Origin: Bagarius yarrelli
Taxonomy: Eukaryota; Chordata; Actinopteri; Siluriformes; Sisoridae
Assembly: GCA_005784505.1 (NCBI GenBank)
Contig: VCAZ01000014.1
Location: forward strand, 2,996,741 to 3,060,740
DNA length: 64,000 nucleotides
Direction of reading: 5' to 3'
Part shown: positions 1-12,094 of the stretch, in pieces
Layout: each line of letters opens with the position of its first letter
Position numbering within the stretch: the first letter of the stretch is position 1
Notes under the pieces: generated by a model
What the model was told of the DNA's origin: nothing
Database searches by the model: none
The model's input: the letters and a program-made list of their open reading frames with translations, nothing else
Program-made: the position numbers and the translations under genes

Positions 1-696
1 ATCTCACCATGATATAGCCATTATCTCACCATGATATAGCCATTATCTCACCATGATATATCCCCATCATATCGCCATTATCTCACCATCATATCCATTA
101 CCACCAGCCATCACCATCATATCATTATCTCCACCATCATATATCTTATATCTCACCATCATATTCCCATTATCCATTATCTCACCATGATATAGCCATT
201 ATCTCACCATCATATAGCCATTATCTCACCATCATATAGCCATTATCTCACCATCATATAGCCATTATCTCATCCTATATCATTACTTCAGCCATCATCA
301 TATAGTCCATTATCATTATCCACCACCATATAGCACACATCATATATATGCCATTATCTCACCATCATATAGCCATTATCTCACCATCATTATCGGCCAT
401 CATAAGCACCATGCCATATAGGCCAACCATCCATATTCGCACTCATCTCACCATATCATATAGCCCTTATCGCCCATCATATATAGCCATTATCTCACCA
501 TCATATAGCCATTATCTCACCATCATATAGCCATTATCTCACCTCATATAGCCATTATCTCACCATCATATAGCCATTATCTCACCATCATATATAGCCA
601 TTATCTCAACCATCTATAGCCATATAGCCATTATCTCACCATCATATTGCCCATTATCTCACCATCATATGCCATTCTCTCCCATCTATTGCCATT
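1..696. repeat. 22-bp satellite array
   Basis: Imperfect tandem repeat with unit ccattatctcaccatcatatag (22 bp, several length variants), running from the window edge to about 696. It probably continues upstream. It lies in the intron before the first visible frem2 exon. Short open frames inside it are repeat artefacts. Confidence 0.9.
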
Positions 697-699
697 ATT

Positions 700-852
700 T
701 TACATTTACATTTGCAGTATTTGGCAGACGCCTTATCCAGAGCGATTATCTTTACCATATTCCTTGTTATAACAACTGAGCAATTGGGGGTTAAGGGCCT
801 TGCTCTAGGTTCCAACAGATGGGTGGCTTGCCGGAGCTGGGAACATAATACG
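700..852 (-). mobile_element. tRNA-derived SINE, truncated
   Basis: Reverse-orientation copy of the main SINE family of the window. The tail (tttggcagacgccttatccagagcga) comes first, then the central box (gagcaattgggggttaagggccttgctc). The tRNA-like head is missing or decayed. It sits about 60 bp from a second copy in the opposite orientation. Confidence 0.8.
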
Positions 853-911
853 GAACATGATGGAAACTAATTATTAAAGTCTCCATAATTAACACTCAAT
901 CCATGATTAAC

Positions 912-1100
912 GGGGAAGTGGTAGCGCAGTGGTTAAGGTGCTGGACTGCTAATTGAATGATCGGGGTTTGAGTCCCGGCACCACTACATTGTTGGGTCCC
1001 TGAGCAAGGCCCTTAACCCCTAATTGCTTAGTTGTATATGAGATATATGTAAGTCGCTCTGGATAAGGACGTCTGCCAAATGCAATGTAAATGTAATAGT
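912..1100 (+). mobile_element. tRNA-derived SINE, near full length
   Basis: The best-preserved member of the main SINE family. The tRNA-like head has an A-box-like gtggtagcgcagtggttaag and a B-box-like gggtttgagtcccg, followed by gagcaaggcccttaaccc, then the tail agtcgctctggataaggacg and tctgccaaatg with a short ATGTAA-rich end. The tail is widespread in teleost tRNA-SINEs. It is a retroposed copy and not a functional tRNA gene, because there is no full cloverleaf. Confidence 0.85.
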
Positions 1101-2169
1101 AACGGAGGAACGGTGTCAAATGTAGCGAAGTAAAAGTAAATTTTCTAAATTTTTTTGGAAGTAAATGTAATGAAGGAAATATAACGTGTTACTATGCATG
1201 TTTACCACACAACAATTTTTTTTAACCTGTAATTTTCATCATTTCTGAATGCGATGTTGTGATTTTAGTAACACAAAGATTTTTTTGACTGCTATTAAAA
1301 GCCTGTTGACAAAAGCAAAACGTGAGGACGACGGAAACTACCTGGCTTCCCATCAAAGCTTTTTAACCATTAGTTTTAGTTTTGTTGTAGGAGGGGTTGG
1401 TATATGTTAAAAGGTGTTTTGATCTTATCTTTTGATGAAATGTTTTTTTGATACTCGCTCAGGGTTTGATCGTCTCACCCCTGGATCACTCAGACGGGTT
1501 TAATCAGTCAGAACTTTTAAAATAAAAGGACACCCACTTAAGTTGTTTTTGTTAGTTTGGGTAGGTGAAATTCACTCCCGACCTGCTTATTTTAATTTTT
1601 TTTTCCTCTCATTACAGACACACCATGTGTCCATGTGTCATGAGCAGCTTTTTCCAAGTGAATCCCCAGTAGGGAGTCAATCTGACCACATAAAACAGCT
1701 ATGAACAGGTGCTATCAGCCAGTATGTACGCTCTCATAGACAAGAGCATAAAAACACCCAGACACAGCATGCTTAGCGGCTGTGCCTCGCCCCTTTCATG
1801 AAAGGAAAATGGGCATAGTGAGACGTGACTGGTTTACTGAGCATGACAGCCGAGGGGAGGACACTAGGGGGATGCTGGGAGATTTGTGCCTGCATAGTGC
1901 TGCCAAGCTCACAGTATACAGTCGACTGATAGCCTGGAACAATATATTCTGAAGAGGCTATCGTTAAGTGTCCACTAGTCTCTCCATATATATCTTCCTC
2001 AGCCTAAACGGGTCAGGACGGTCAAGTGGATCGTTCCTGCTTTCATTTCTGAGTGAAATTGGTCAATGATGCCAGTTCTATTTGGACTGGATTGGTTTTA
2101 CAGAGAATAAGAGAGTGAATGAGTAAAAGTGTGATCACGCATGAGTGTATTTTGAGCAGGCAATTCGAT
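1101..2169. other. intronic sequence, no recognised feature
   Basis: AT-rich non-repetitive sequence with no long open frame, no splice-framed coding segment and no repeat family that I recognise. It lies in the frem2 intron upstream of the first visible exon. Confidence 0.5.
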
Positions 2170-2800
2170 AAATGAGGGTAGGTGCATGGGAATGAGGGCG
2201 TCTGGGTGTGGGAATATGAGGGTGTGCGGATGCGAAAATATGAGGGCATTCGGAAATATGATGGCGTGCAGAAATATGATGGCATGCAGGAATAAGAGGG
2301 TGTGCGAATATATATGGGTGTACAAGAATATATGGGTGTGTGGGAACAAGAATATGAGGTTGTACGTACGAGAATATAAGGGTGTGTGGGCACAAGAATT
2401 GAGGTGTCGGATTAAGGGTGTGGGCACAATAATATGAGGTGGTATGAGAATATAAGGGTGTGTGGGCACGAGAATATGAGGTTGTCAGGGAATATAAGGG
2501 TGTGTGGGCATGAGAATATGAGGGTATCAGGGAATATAAGGGTGTGTGGGCACAAGAATATAAGGGTGTGTGGGCACAAGAATATGAGGGTGTCAGGGAA
2601 TATAAGGGTGTGTGGCCACAAGAATGAGGTTGTATGAGAATATAAGGGATTGTGGGCACGAGAATATGGGGTTGTACAAGTATATATGGGTGTGTTGGCA
2701 CGAGAATTTGAGGGCGTGCAGGAATATAAGGGTGTGTGTGGGCACAAGAATATGAGGTTGTATGAGGATATGAGGGAATATGAGGGCGTGCAGGCATCGT
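2170..2800. repeat. 42-bp minisatellite (with 24-bp variants)
   Basis: Tandem array whose core reads ggtgtgtgggcacaagaata then tgagg plus a variable tgtatgagaatataag part. The commonest unit is 42 bp, with 24-bp short units between. Because 42 is a multiple of three, the minus strand stays open for up to 235 codons of P/H/S/Y-rich sequence. That is a by-product of the array, not a gene. Confidence 0.88.
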
Positions 2801-3624
2801 GTGTATGTGTGTGAGTAAGAGAGAACCTATACGTATACCCAAGGGAATATAGTAAGTGTGTGTGAGGGTGTTCTGGGTCCGGAGTGTATTGGCTTTGCAC
2901 AGTATAACATTCTTACTGTAGCTTCCCGGTGCATTTTATTCTCCTCTGAATCAGACTTTTTTTTTTATTTACAATGTATTGGCATTCAGTATTTTCAGTG
3001 GAAATAACCTCAGGTAATATATACACTCTGAAATCTATCTGTACTGATGTGTTAGTGAAGCTTGCTTTCTACCCTGTGGGAAGTTTTTGCGGTATAAAGA
3101 ATAAAAACTTTCATTCTTTTCTGTTCTTTTACCAAAACCTAAATGAAGCCCAGCTTTATAGAGACCAAGTCTAAAATCCAGTTTTATGACCTTTAATGTA
3201 CATGACCTTTAAATATGACTCGTCAGGGATGTGATGCTTCAGTTAAAGCAGACATGTTGGAGTCATGTGACCTGCTGACTGTCAGGAGCGGCTACACGCT
3301 CTACAGTGAAAGCGTATAATAAAGGTCAGTCCAATCAGTTGAGAGTAAAATAGTGAATGTTGTACGCAAGGAATATTTAGTGTCGGGACGGCGTCTTTAT
3401 CGAGATTCCATGGTTGTGTGTCTGATTTATTCCTCCGGCTCTGGATAAGTTTTAGAGATTACGTGCAGTGTGGGTAAAATGTCTGAAGCTACCCAGGAAG
3501 TGCTTCTATTTTGTAATATTTTCAGTTAATATATATAATGAGCAATAATGCGAGTGAAAGGGATTTTTTTTCGCTAGTTCTTTACTATTTGGCACAGAAT
3601 CTTTTGCTTTGAATGTAATGTAAA
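2801..3624. other. intronic sequence, no recognised feature
   Basis: AT-rich non-repetitive intron sequence. The short open frame at 2974-3174 has no family resemblance and no acceptor/donor pair that would keep the frem2 frame. Confidence 0.45.
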
Positions 3625-3850
3625 AGAAAATGTTCATGTCTTTGTCACATACACTCTTCAGCACAGCGAAATGGGTTTCTTCACATATCCCATCTTAAAA
3701 AGTTGGGGTCAGAGTACAGGATCAGCTATAATACAGCACCCCTGGAGCAGGAAGGGTTAAGGGTCTTGCTCAAGGACCAAACAGTGGCGGACTTAGCGGC
3801 AGTGGGGCTTGAACCCAGGTCTTCCTGTAACAAATGTTCGAGTTCCAGAT
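3625..3850. repeat. dispersed repeat, copy 1 of 2
   Basis: Contains tgtcacatac..cttcagcacagcgaaat, catatcccatctta, ggtcagctatratac, agcccctggagc, cttgctcaaggaccc-like and gcttgaacccaggtcttcctg. The same succession recurs at 28335-28605, so this is a dispersed element. It is distinct from the main SINE family although it shares the gcttgaaccc motif. Its class is unknown to me. Confidence 0.65.
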
Positions 3851-4204
3851 CAGAGGCAGTTTTAACAATTCACGGTTAAAGTTTTTTTTTTTTTTTTTTT
3901 TTTTTGGGTTTTTTGGTTTTTTTTTTGCTGCAGCTGATTTAAAAAAAAAAAAACACACACGCACATGTTTTGTTAGTTATCCTTGCGGGGACTGTCTATA
4001 GGTGTGTTAATTTTTATACTGTACAGCCTGTGTTTTCCCTAAACTCTAACCCTGTATTCTTACTTTCTCTAAAAATCTCATCTGTACTTCAGTTTTGGTC
4101 CCCACTGTGACACGAGTCCCCATGAGTCTGTGTGTATTCTGGTTTAGGTCCCCACTAGGATGTATAAACCCATTTTTTACTCATTTCATTTTCGTTAATT
4201 GTGT

Positions 4205-4272
4205 GTAAATATCGGCTATAGCTACAAAATCGGAATTGGGCATCAAGACCTGCAGTGTAAATACAGCCATTG
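4205..4272. mobile_element. hAT-like element, terminal fragment
   Basis: Ends in gacctgcagtgtaaatacagcc, nearly the terminal inverted repeat of the full element at 11431-11912 (tgcagtgtaaatgcagcc). Only the right end is recognisable here. Confidence 0.5.
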
Positions 4273-4889
4273 AAAAGTGTTGAGCAGTGAACATTAAGGG
4301 AAACGATCCTATTGCATTAGCTAATTTACCCATGATTCCCTGGTTGACCAAAAAATGGACAAATCTTTAATTCGTCCTCCACAAAACGAGCAGATCTCAC
4401 TGATTTGCCTTCAGCAGCTGATAGTAATGACCCACATGGATACTGGACCCAGGTGAGGAAGTTCCCACCAATTTGGGTCGCATTGCTAGCAATACTGGAA
4501 ACATGAAAAGCAGGAAATACCAAGAGCGATAATATCATCAAATGTGAAGGGGATCTTGAAATATTATCTTGCAAATGGGGGACCTCAGACAAAAAAGGTT
4601 AGGAACCAGTGCTGTAGACTATCTATGACAAATAGAGACATTTACATTTATATATGAATACAACATATGAATATTTATGCTTTGAAACTGAGGCGCCTCT
4701 GACATTCTTCCGAGCAGAATCAATCACTCTTAACACACCTCACACCAGAGATAATCATTAGAACCACCAGGATAATCAGGACATTACCCATGATTGGATT
4801 GGCTGAAAATCAGCTCTTGGGGTGTGTACATAGCATAAGCATTTCACTGCAGTAGAACATATATAATGAAGACTTGAGTAATGACACCT

Positions 4890-5079
4890 TTACATTTACA
4901 GCATTAGGCAGACGTCCTTATCCAGGGCGATTTACATTTACCTTTTTTATACAACTGAGCAATTGCTGGTTAAGGGCATTGCTCAGGGACCCAGCTGTGT
5001 CAGCTTGCTGGTGCTGAATCTCAAACCCCAATCTTCCAATTAGCAGCCCAACACCTTAACCACTGCGCTACCACTTCTC
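4890..5079 (-). mobile_element. tRNA-derived SINE
   Basis: Reverse-orientation full copy. Tail attaggcagacgtccttatc, central box caattgctggttaagggcat, and B-box/A-box-like head ending in accttaaccactgcgctacc and acttc. It is 400 bp upstream of the first visible frem2 exon. Confidence 0.85.
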
Positions 5080-5492
5080 GAGTGCCCCTATCAGCATAGA
5101 AAGAATTTGAAACTGTATTAAACTGGATTACAAAGCCAAACTTCAAAGAAGTAAATCTGCCCCTCCAGAAACATTAAGCCCCTGTTGGGCTTTAACCCAA
5201 AATGTAGCTAAACGCCAAATATTAGCGGTTCGAGTTTGCCAGAGAACATTTAATCACACCTTCATGTAAGATGATGAGCACAGCATTACCCCAAAATGTC
5301 ATTTCTTTTCGGCTGACTGTCAGCTTCTGTAATGACTGATTCATCACACGCCTTTGCTCTAATTGCAACATGCCTCTAGGTGTGTGGGTTTTTTTTTTCT
5401 TTCTTTCTTCGTAGGCGCAAAGTGTCAATTCCTGATTAGTGTAACAAGTAAATTGTCAGCATGAAATCGAGTCTGATTGTGGTTGTGTGCAG

Positions 5493-5639
5493 GAGGGAAC
5501 AAGCTGAAAAACCAGCAGTTCCGACTGACCTGGGCTTGGATCTCCCTGGAGAAACAGTATTACACGGTGGACGAAGAGACCAAGTTTCTGGAGGTGGTCT
5601 TGAGACGGAGGGGTTACCTCGGCGAGACCTCGTTCATTA
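5493..5639 (+). CDS. frem2: frem2 exon, start of Calx-beta domain 1
   Basis: First visible exon (147 bp). Acceptor gtgtgcag before 5493; donor gtaagtg from 5640. The translation begins in the linker after the CSPG repeats (KLKNQQFRLTWAWISLE) and enters the first Calx-beta strand pair with YYTVDEETKFLEVVLRRRG and then YLGETSFI. Phase 1 at both ends, so the exon is symmetric. The two leading bases complete a codon begun in an exon upstream of base 1. Calx-beta domains are Ig-like folds that can bind calcium through acidic loop residues. Confidence 0.95.
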
Positions 5640-6116
5640 GTAAGTGAACTATTTTATCTATTGTTGGCTTAGATAGCCGTGTTATATCGATTTTATGTTA
5701 TTAAATTAAATTGAACTATTATGGTGAGTGTACGGCTAAAAGAGCCAATGAAATGCATCTATAGCATCTATTGTATAAATATATACAAACTTAAGTACAG
5801 AGGCACAAGATTGGAGGACAGAAACCAGAAAAAAAAATACAAGCTGCAATAAAGTGTTAATACAAAAGGCTGCATTACACAACCACAAGATATACAGTAT
5901 TAAGTATTTAAGGTACCGAGGGTGAAGAAAACGTAAGGTCAACGTGACCGTGTAGCCGGCAACACGAGGTAGAAATACTTAATGTGCAAAAAAATCTCAC
6001 TCGGATTATATCACATTTATAAGGAAATTCATATTTTATTGTAAATATATAAGTATTGACAAACATTATAATGTAGAATTGTATGCCACTACTAAGGTAA
6101 CATGCTAAAATTAGCG
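5640..6116. other. intron sequence, no recognised feature
   Basis: AT-rich start of the 4.9-kb intron after the first visible exon. I see no coding segment and no repeat family. Confidence 0.45.
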
Positions 6117-6262
6117 TGTTAAAAGGGATAGTTCACCCCAAAATGTTCATTCGGTCTTTAATTACTTACCCTGGTTTCGTTCTAAACCCCTGTGACCTTC
6201 CTTAATTTTTGGAACCCAGTTTAGGTTATTTTTAATAAAACGTGACAAAGTAGAAATCTGAT
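6117..6262. mobile_element. DNA-transposon-derived MITE fragment
   Basis: Reads gggatagttcaccccaaaat, ttaattacttaccctggttt and cgttctaaacccctgtgacctt. It resembles the abundant fish DNA-transposon repeat beginning ggttagttcacccaaaaatg. Related half-copies occur at 20932-20993 and, inverted, at 21863-21945. Confidence 0.6.
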
Positions 6263-6547
6263 AAAAGCCGATGCGTTAATAATTGGTTTATAATCCGTTT
6301 ATAATCTTTATAATACATATGGTCTATATTAAAAATCCAACTAAGGAACCTCTAGGTTTTTTTCCACCTAATGGTAAATTTGTTGCCTTTTAAAGAAATG
6401 TTGCTGAATTAATGAACAGGAGGTCATAAAAAAAAAAAAGTCATGCTGCTTTTTATCTGCTTATTTATGTACTAAGACTCTAAAACGCTGTTTAGTCAGG
6501 TTCATGAGATATTTAGCCTCCTAATGAGGCTTCACTAAAACCTTCTA

Positions 6548-7085
6548 AAAAAGTCATCTTCTTCTCCCTTCAGCTGTTCCCTTTTAGGCATCGCCACAAC
6601 GAATCTTCTGTCTCCACCTACCCCTATTCTCTACATCCTCTTCACTCACACACACTAACTTCATGTCCTCATTTATCGCATCCATATACCTTCTTTCTGG
6701 TCTTCCTCTTTGCCTTCTGCCTGTTAGCTTTATTTTTAACATCCTTCTACCAATATATTCACTATCCCTCCTCTGTACATGTCCAAACCACCTCAATCTG
6801 GCTTTCCTGACTTTCTCCTCCAAAACATCTAACATGAGCCGTCCCACTGATGAACTCGTTGTTAATCCTGTCCAACCTCGTTACTCCCAAAGAAAACCTC
6901 AACATTTTCAGCTCTGCTACTTCCAGCTCTGCCACCTGTCTCTTCCTCAGCGCCGCTGTCTCTGAACCGTACATCATAGCTGGTCTCACCACTGTCTCTA
7001 AACCATACATCATAGCTGGTCTCACCACTGTCTTGTACACCTTCCCCTTGATTCTAGCTAATATTTCTGTCACACATCACTCCTG
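6548..7085 (-). mobile_element. LINE 3' end (RTE-like reverse-transcriptase C-terminus)
   Basis: Minus-strand remnant of a non-LTR retrotransposon, 5'-truncated. The conceptual peptide passes through KVYKTVVRPAMMYG, VAELKMLRFSLGVTRLDRI, RWFGHVQRRDSEYIGRRML and GRRQRGRPERRYMD to RWRQKIRCGD, the usual C-terminal end of RTE-like ORFs. The frame is broken between 6840 and 6900. The 12-residue unit VVRPAMMYGLET occurs twice in tandem. Clade assignment is from motif memory. Confidence 0.8.
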
Positions 7086-7803
7086 GCACGTCCCTCCACC
7101 CATTCCAACCTGCCTGTACTCGCTTCTTCTAAAAACCTTTTAAAAAAGTAGTCCCCTTAAATGACCTTGAAAAAAGTTTGTGGAGATTTTGTCTTTTATT
7201 CAGGATTGAGGGTGGGATTTAACAAGTCCTTTTCCTTCCTCTTATTTTTAGTTCCAAATATGTCCGAATTGAATAAAATTGAAATATTGACTTTAAACAA
7301 GAGAAGATGCCAGCTGCCAGGGTGGCTTCAATAACCCCATTACTAAGTCATTTTCCTAATTATAGTAATAAGTTACAGTCTAGTGTGTATGTGACGTTTT
7401 TTTATTTTGTTCATAAAAACATTCTACACTACACCGCTAGGACACTCATGTCTTACTACACTTTATCTTCTTGCAGTTCACGCTACATTTTTCTCTGTAT
7501 AATAGAATGTATTTATGATGTACATTTTTCCTAAGATTTATAAGACTACACTATCTGTCTATATAGATAGATACTATCTGTACAGTATACACAATGCACA
7601 CATTTTGCACAATATAATATTACAACAAATGCTTTATATTCTGTAAATTCTTGCACACACTTCTCTATGCACATACCGACATCACCTTATTTAATACAGT
7701 ACCTTTCTGTACATATTAACAGTTTCTACTATTTGCACTTCTGGTAGATGCTAAACAGCATTTCGTTGATTTGTACTTGTACCTTGCAATGCCAAATGCA
7801 TAT

Positions 7804-7804
7804 C

Positions 7805-7891
<87 letters not shown>

Positions 7892-7981
7892 ATCTATCTA
7901 TGTCTATCTATCTATCGTCTATCTATCTGTCTATCTATCTGCTATCTATCTGTCTATCTGTCTATCTGTCTATCGTCTATC

Positions 7982-8021
<40 letters not shown>

Positions 8022-8154
8022 CTCATGTCTATCTACCTAATCATCTATCTATCTACTCATTTATCTATCTATATAACTATTCGTATCTATCTATCTGCTA
8101 CTATCTCTATCTATCTATCTATCTATCTATCTATCCAGTCTATCTACTCATCTG

Positions 8155-8199
<45 letters not shown>

Positions 8200-8707
8200 A
8201 CTTCTACTCATCTGTCTCTCTATCTATCTATCTCATTTATCTATCTAACTATTCGTCTGTCTGTCTATCTATCTATCTATCTGTCTATCTGTCTATTCTA
8301 TCTATCTATCTATCTATATCTATCTACTATCTGTCTATCTATTCTATCTCTATCTATGTAATCTATCTATCTATGCTATATTCTATCTATGTCTCGATCT
8401 ATCTATCTATCTATCATATATCTATATCTTCGTCTATCTGTCTCATTCTGTCTATCTTCTATCTATCTATATTCTATCTATATCTATCTATCTATCTATC
8501 TATCTATCTACTCATCTATCTATCTACTCATCTATCTATTCATGTCTATCTATCTATTCATTTATCTATCTGCTCATTTATTTATCTAACTATTCGTCTG
8601 TCTGTCTATCTATCTATCTATCTATCTGTCTGTCTGTCTATCTATCTGTCTATCTATTCTTCTGTCTGTCTATCTATTCTTCTGTCTATCTGTCTATCTA
8701 TCTATGT
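7804..8707. repeat. long (ATCT)n tetranucleotide array
   Basis: About 900 bp of atct repeats. The first 90 bp are perfect; the rest is broken by gtct, actc and single-base variants, with embedded atctactcatctatctatt motifs. Long Y/L/S/I open frames here come from the four-base repeat reading through all frames and are not genes. Confidence 0.95.
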
Positions 8708-10546
8708 AGATTTAGTCAAAATCCAAAAACTATATGACTTTTTTACACAATCTGGCCAAATCAGAAATATCACAGGATTGACTTGATTTTTTGTGATTTT
8801 TTTAATGATGCTCTTAAAGGCCAGAAATTTTTCTCTAAAGTTCGAGTTTTAGTCTAAACCCTAAATTAAAAAGCGCTAAGCTATGCGTCACCTGGGTAGG
8901 CGATGTTAATGGCTTATATTTTTTAAGACAGAGAAAGAAAAAAATTTAAATAAAACAGCTAAAACCTTCGATTGCCTCAACTTTTCTCATTAGGTCTATC
9001 TGACAGGGTTTAGACTGCAGCTTAGGCTTGTCAGCTTGGACTCTTGCTGCTGTTGCCACTAAGTGCTTGTTAGGAATTTTCGAAGACTCGAGTTTACACC
9101 GTTGGCAAGTGTTAAATGTAGAACTGGAGTTTTCTTTCTCTTGCACAAAGAGACTGATGATGTTCCCAGAAATTCCTGATGCTACTTAGGCCTAAGTTTC
9201 AGACCTTCTGATCCACCATTGAACCACCGTTGAAGCAAATCATTTCCTTTCAAATCAAATCAAATCAAATCACCAACCTACCAAAATCAACACCAGGCTT
9301 AGTCGCTTCTTTTATCCTTATTGGGTTGTAGTATAATGAGTCATGATGGAAGTAGGAAAGTTTAGTAGGTTGAAGTTGAAAAGGTTTGAGATTTCTTTAA
9401 AGTGTAAACCGATCCGTGGACACGCAGAGCCGTATCTTCTCATGCAGCTGTGCAAAAAATAACAATCGGTTCTTCGAGCAGGACTGAATCTTCGGCACCC
9501 CCGCAGGTAGACCTGTACCTGTTCTATTCAGGTTCGATTCACCCGCTGATCATTCTTTTCTTTACTCTAACTGGAGACTACGATTGTTTATTCCTAACCT
9601 TCATTGACCTGCTGCTTGCCCCTCCGAAGTTCTTCAGCTGCTGTCCTGCTGTGAAGAAGAGATCGTTTGAAAGCAGCCATTTCCTTATTCTTTTCGAATT
9701 TGATTTTTTTTTTTTTTTTGGGGGCCCTGTTGGGCTAATTTAGTTTTATCCAAGCATGTGTGTGGGCAGATAGAGGCAGGACTCATCATCTCACCCATGA
9801 ATATTTTTTTTCCATATCAAAGCATTTTTTTTTTCTTTTTTCTTCAAAGTATAGATTCTCTTTTTTATTTATTTTTTTTCAAGAGTCCAAATTTTTAATG
9901 TGTGCACTAGCTTATCAGTACGCCTTCTAAATTTCCAGTCTCTTTGGCAAACCCCCCTCTCTTTTCTGCCTCCCACTGTTCTGTCGCTCTGAATTAATCT
10001 CAAACGAAAAATAAAAACATGTCTAGTATATGCTATTAATTTTAGCAACATTTCTAAAAAGTTTTCTCATTTGAGGTTTGGAAGTGACCAATACTGTAGG
10101 CTAGGCTACCGGTATAATTACAGCAATGCTCATGCCGTGCACGGTCGTGCCAGCTGTCGGAGAATGACTGGAACCTCCTGCCATGATCCAGCTGGCACGA
10201 TGAAGACATTTTCAGTCGTCTATGTCAACCAAACCACAATGGACATTAGCATCCAAATGCAGGCCATCATATTTTGGTTTGTGAAGGTTTGGCTCAGCGG
10301 TAGCCATCAGGGAGCATTTTTCTAACTTGCTCGCTTTGGATCTTCCTTCGACTTAACAGTATTTTCAGACAGATGTTCATCCTTAGGGCTGATGTTTACC
10401 CAAAGAAAAAAAAAGTGGTGTTATTGCCAAATAAAACTTACAAATTTTCTTTGCAGTATGTTAAAAAAAATTGTCCTTTTAGCCATTAGCTAGAATTGGC
10501 TTGACTTATGTTCCGTTCCCGTTCATCAACCTTTTCCTTTCTAAAG
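8708..10546. other. intron sequence, mostly unique
   Basis: No SINE or transposon that I recognise. There is a short (aaatc)n run near 9247-9272 and T-rich runs near 9700-9880. The stretch 10060-10330 is less AT-rich and contains a perfect 12-bp inverted repeat (tcgtgccagctg at 10145, cagctggcacga at 10189). Acceptor cctttctaaag precedes the next exon. Confidence 0.45.
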
Positions 10547-10777
10547 GTATCGGAACCAAAGATGGCACAGCAGAAAAGGACAAAGATTATCGCGGCAAAG
10601 CCCAGAAACAGGTCCAGTTTAACCCGGGTCAGACCACTGCCTCCTGGAAAGTACGGATCCTCGACGACGACTTGTATGAGCAGTCGGAAACCTTCCAGAT
10701 TGTTCTGTCTGAGCCTGTTATGGGGGCGCTGGAGTTTCCCCAGACAGCGACAGTCGAGATAATCGACCCTGAAGATG
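10547..10777 (+). CDS. frem2: frem2 exon, end of Calx-beta domain 1
   Basis: 231 bp, acceptor ctaaag, donor gtaagt, phase 1-1. It completes Calx-beta 1 with IGTKDGTAEKDKDYRGKAQK, VQFNPGQTTASWKVRILDDD and LYEQSETFQIVLSEP. This carries the family's acidic DD(x)LYE..E.F.V.L signature, whose D/E residues form the calcium-binding edge in characterised Calx-beta domains. It ends at EIIDPED. The acceptor runs directly into GTATCG, so the junction reads AG/GT. Confidence 0.95.
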
Positions 10778-11430
10778 GTAAGTCTTATTTATTTTTTTTT
10801 TTTTTAAATGCGATGTGGTGACTGATAGATAATTATCTCTAACTTATAAACATGTCTGTCAAAATACCTGATCCTGTAATTATATTTAGCCTTTCATTGT
10901 GTAGATATGTTGACATTTTATAAAACCTCATCAGCATCTTATAATGAGTTTTTGTCTGAGACGGAACAGAGTTGTCTCGGAATAATTTCTCTCCAAGTAG
11001 CCTTTTCAGCTCTTTATTTTTTATTTTTTATTTTTTCAGTTAATAACTTTTAGTTTATACACTTTAATATGAAAAACAAGCGAGAAGCGAGAAAGAGACC
11101 GGCCTCAGACAGCAAACACAACATTCTAATCTGTGTAATTGCTTCTTTTTTTCATGGCTTTAACAGTTTTCTGGGTTTAAATCATATTTTTAACTCTGTA
11201 TAACATCCTTTCTAGTCAAATGCAGCATGAAACTAATGGATGTTAAACGAAAGGCAGGTAGGTTAGGAATAAATTTCAGTGAAGTATTATGAGGTATGAA
11301 AGTCAGAAATCACTTGGGCTACCAAAAAAATTGACTCTCTCTACTTTATTTAAAAAAACTTTTTACTCGCTTATGGTGAGAATGAGGTCAGTCCTGACTT
11401 TGCTTTTTCCTTCTATAGACTCGAGTCTCT
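10778..11430. other. intron sequence, no recognised feature
   Basis: AT-rich start of intron 2. No open frame with splice support and no recognised repeat. Confidence 0.45.
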
Positions 11431-11912
11431 TTGGCTGCATTTACACTGCAGATCTTAATGCCTTGCTTCTGCATCATATTTGTAGGTCGGCAAAACAATG
11501 ATCTCTTTAGGCGGAGAAAAAAAAAAAAAGAGAGCGCTCGTTTCTGGGGAAAATGTATCATTGATCGCTGAGTTATAAATATCTATATATTTTTCTTGAT
11601 AATGCGTTTTTCTTTAAAATGTTAAAAATAATAAATCTCGACATACACAGTTCCCTACGTTATTATAAATTGCTGTTGGTGTCCTCATACACCACCGTCG
11701 CTTATTCAATGGCACTGGAATTGCATTGACAGATGAAAATCTGATCTGTCTGCTTACATGGCAGATGCTAATGCACGTATCCGATTTATTACCACATTTG
11801 AATGAAAATATTGGGATCCATGTGCTTACACGATCATCAGTCATATCCCATCTGTACCACATTAAAACATCAAAATTGGGTCACCTGATACATGCAGTGT
11901 AAATGCAGCCTT
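11431..11912. mobile_element. hAT-like non-autonomous transposon, full length
   Basis: Bounded by a perfect 18-bp terminal inverted repeat: ggctgcatttacactgca (11433-11450) and tgcagtgtaaatgcagcc (11893-11910). The interior contains gaaaatctgatctgtctgct and gtcatatcccatctgtacca, which recur in another copy at 50725-51275. There is no transposase frame, so it is a MITE-type element. I could not identify an intact target-site duplication. Confidence 0.75.
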
Positions 11913-12094
11913 AGTGGGCAAAAAATTCCGGACATTTGCCAATCCCCATTCTTGAGCTTATGTAGTCTGAAGGAGGCTGATGGTCCTTACATGTTTTTAA
12001 CAGCATGAGCAACAGTTTGTAAAGATGTGGTGGCATCACAGGTCTTTTAGCAAGCATGTGTTAGCCCTAATGTCCCTGCATGAAATGTCTAGAG

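Noticed and set aside
912..1000. Possible tRNA gene
   Set aside because: A- and B-box-like sequences are present, but the segment is the head of a SINE with the conserved tail and many relatives in the window. No cloverleaf with intact acceptor stem.
2135..2842. 235-codon minus-strand open frame
   Set aside because: It translates the 42-bp minisatellite, whose period is a multiple of three. The P/H/Y/S-rich peptide has no domain and overlaps other frames that are open for the same reason.
7748..8786. 166- and 253-codon frames rich in Y, L, S, I
   Set aside because: Read-through of the (ATCT)n array; every frame of that repeat avoids stops.
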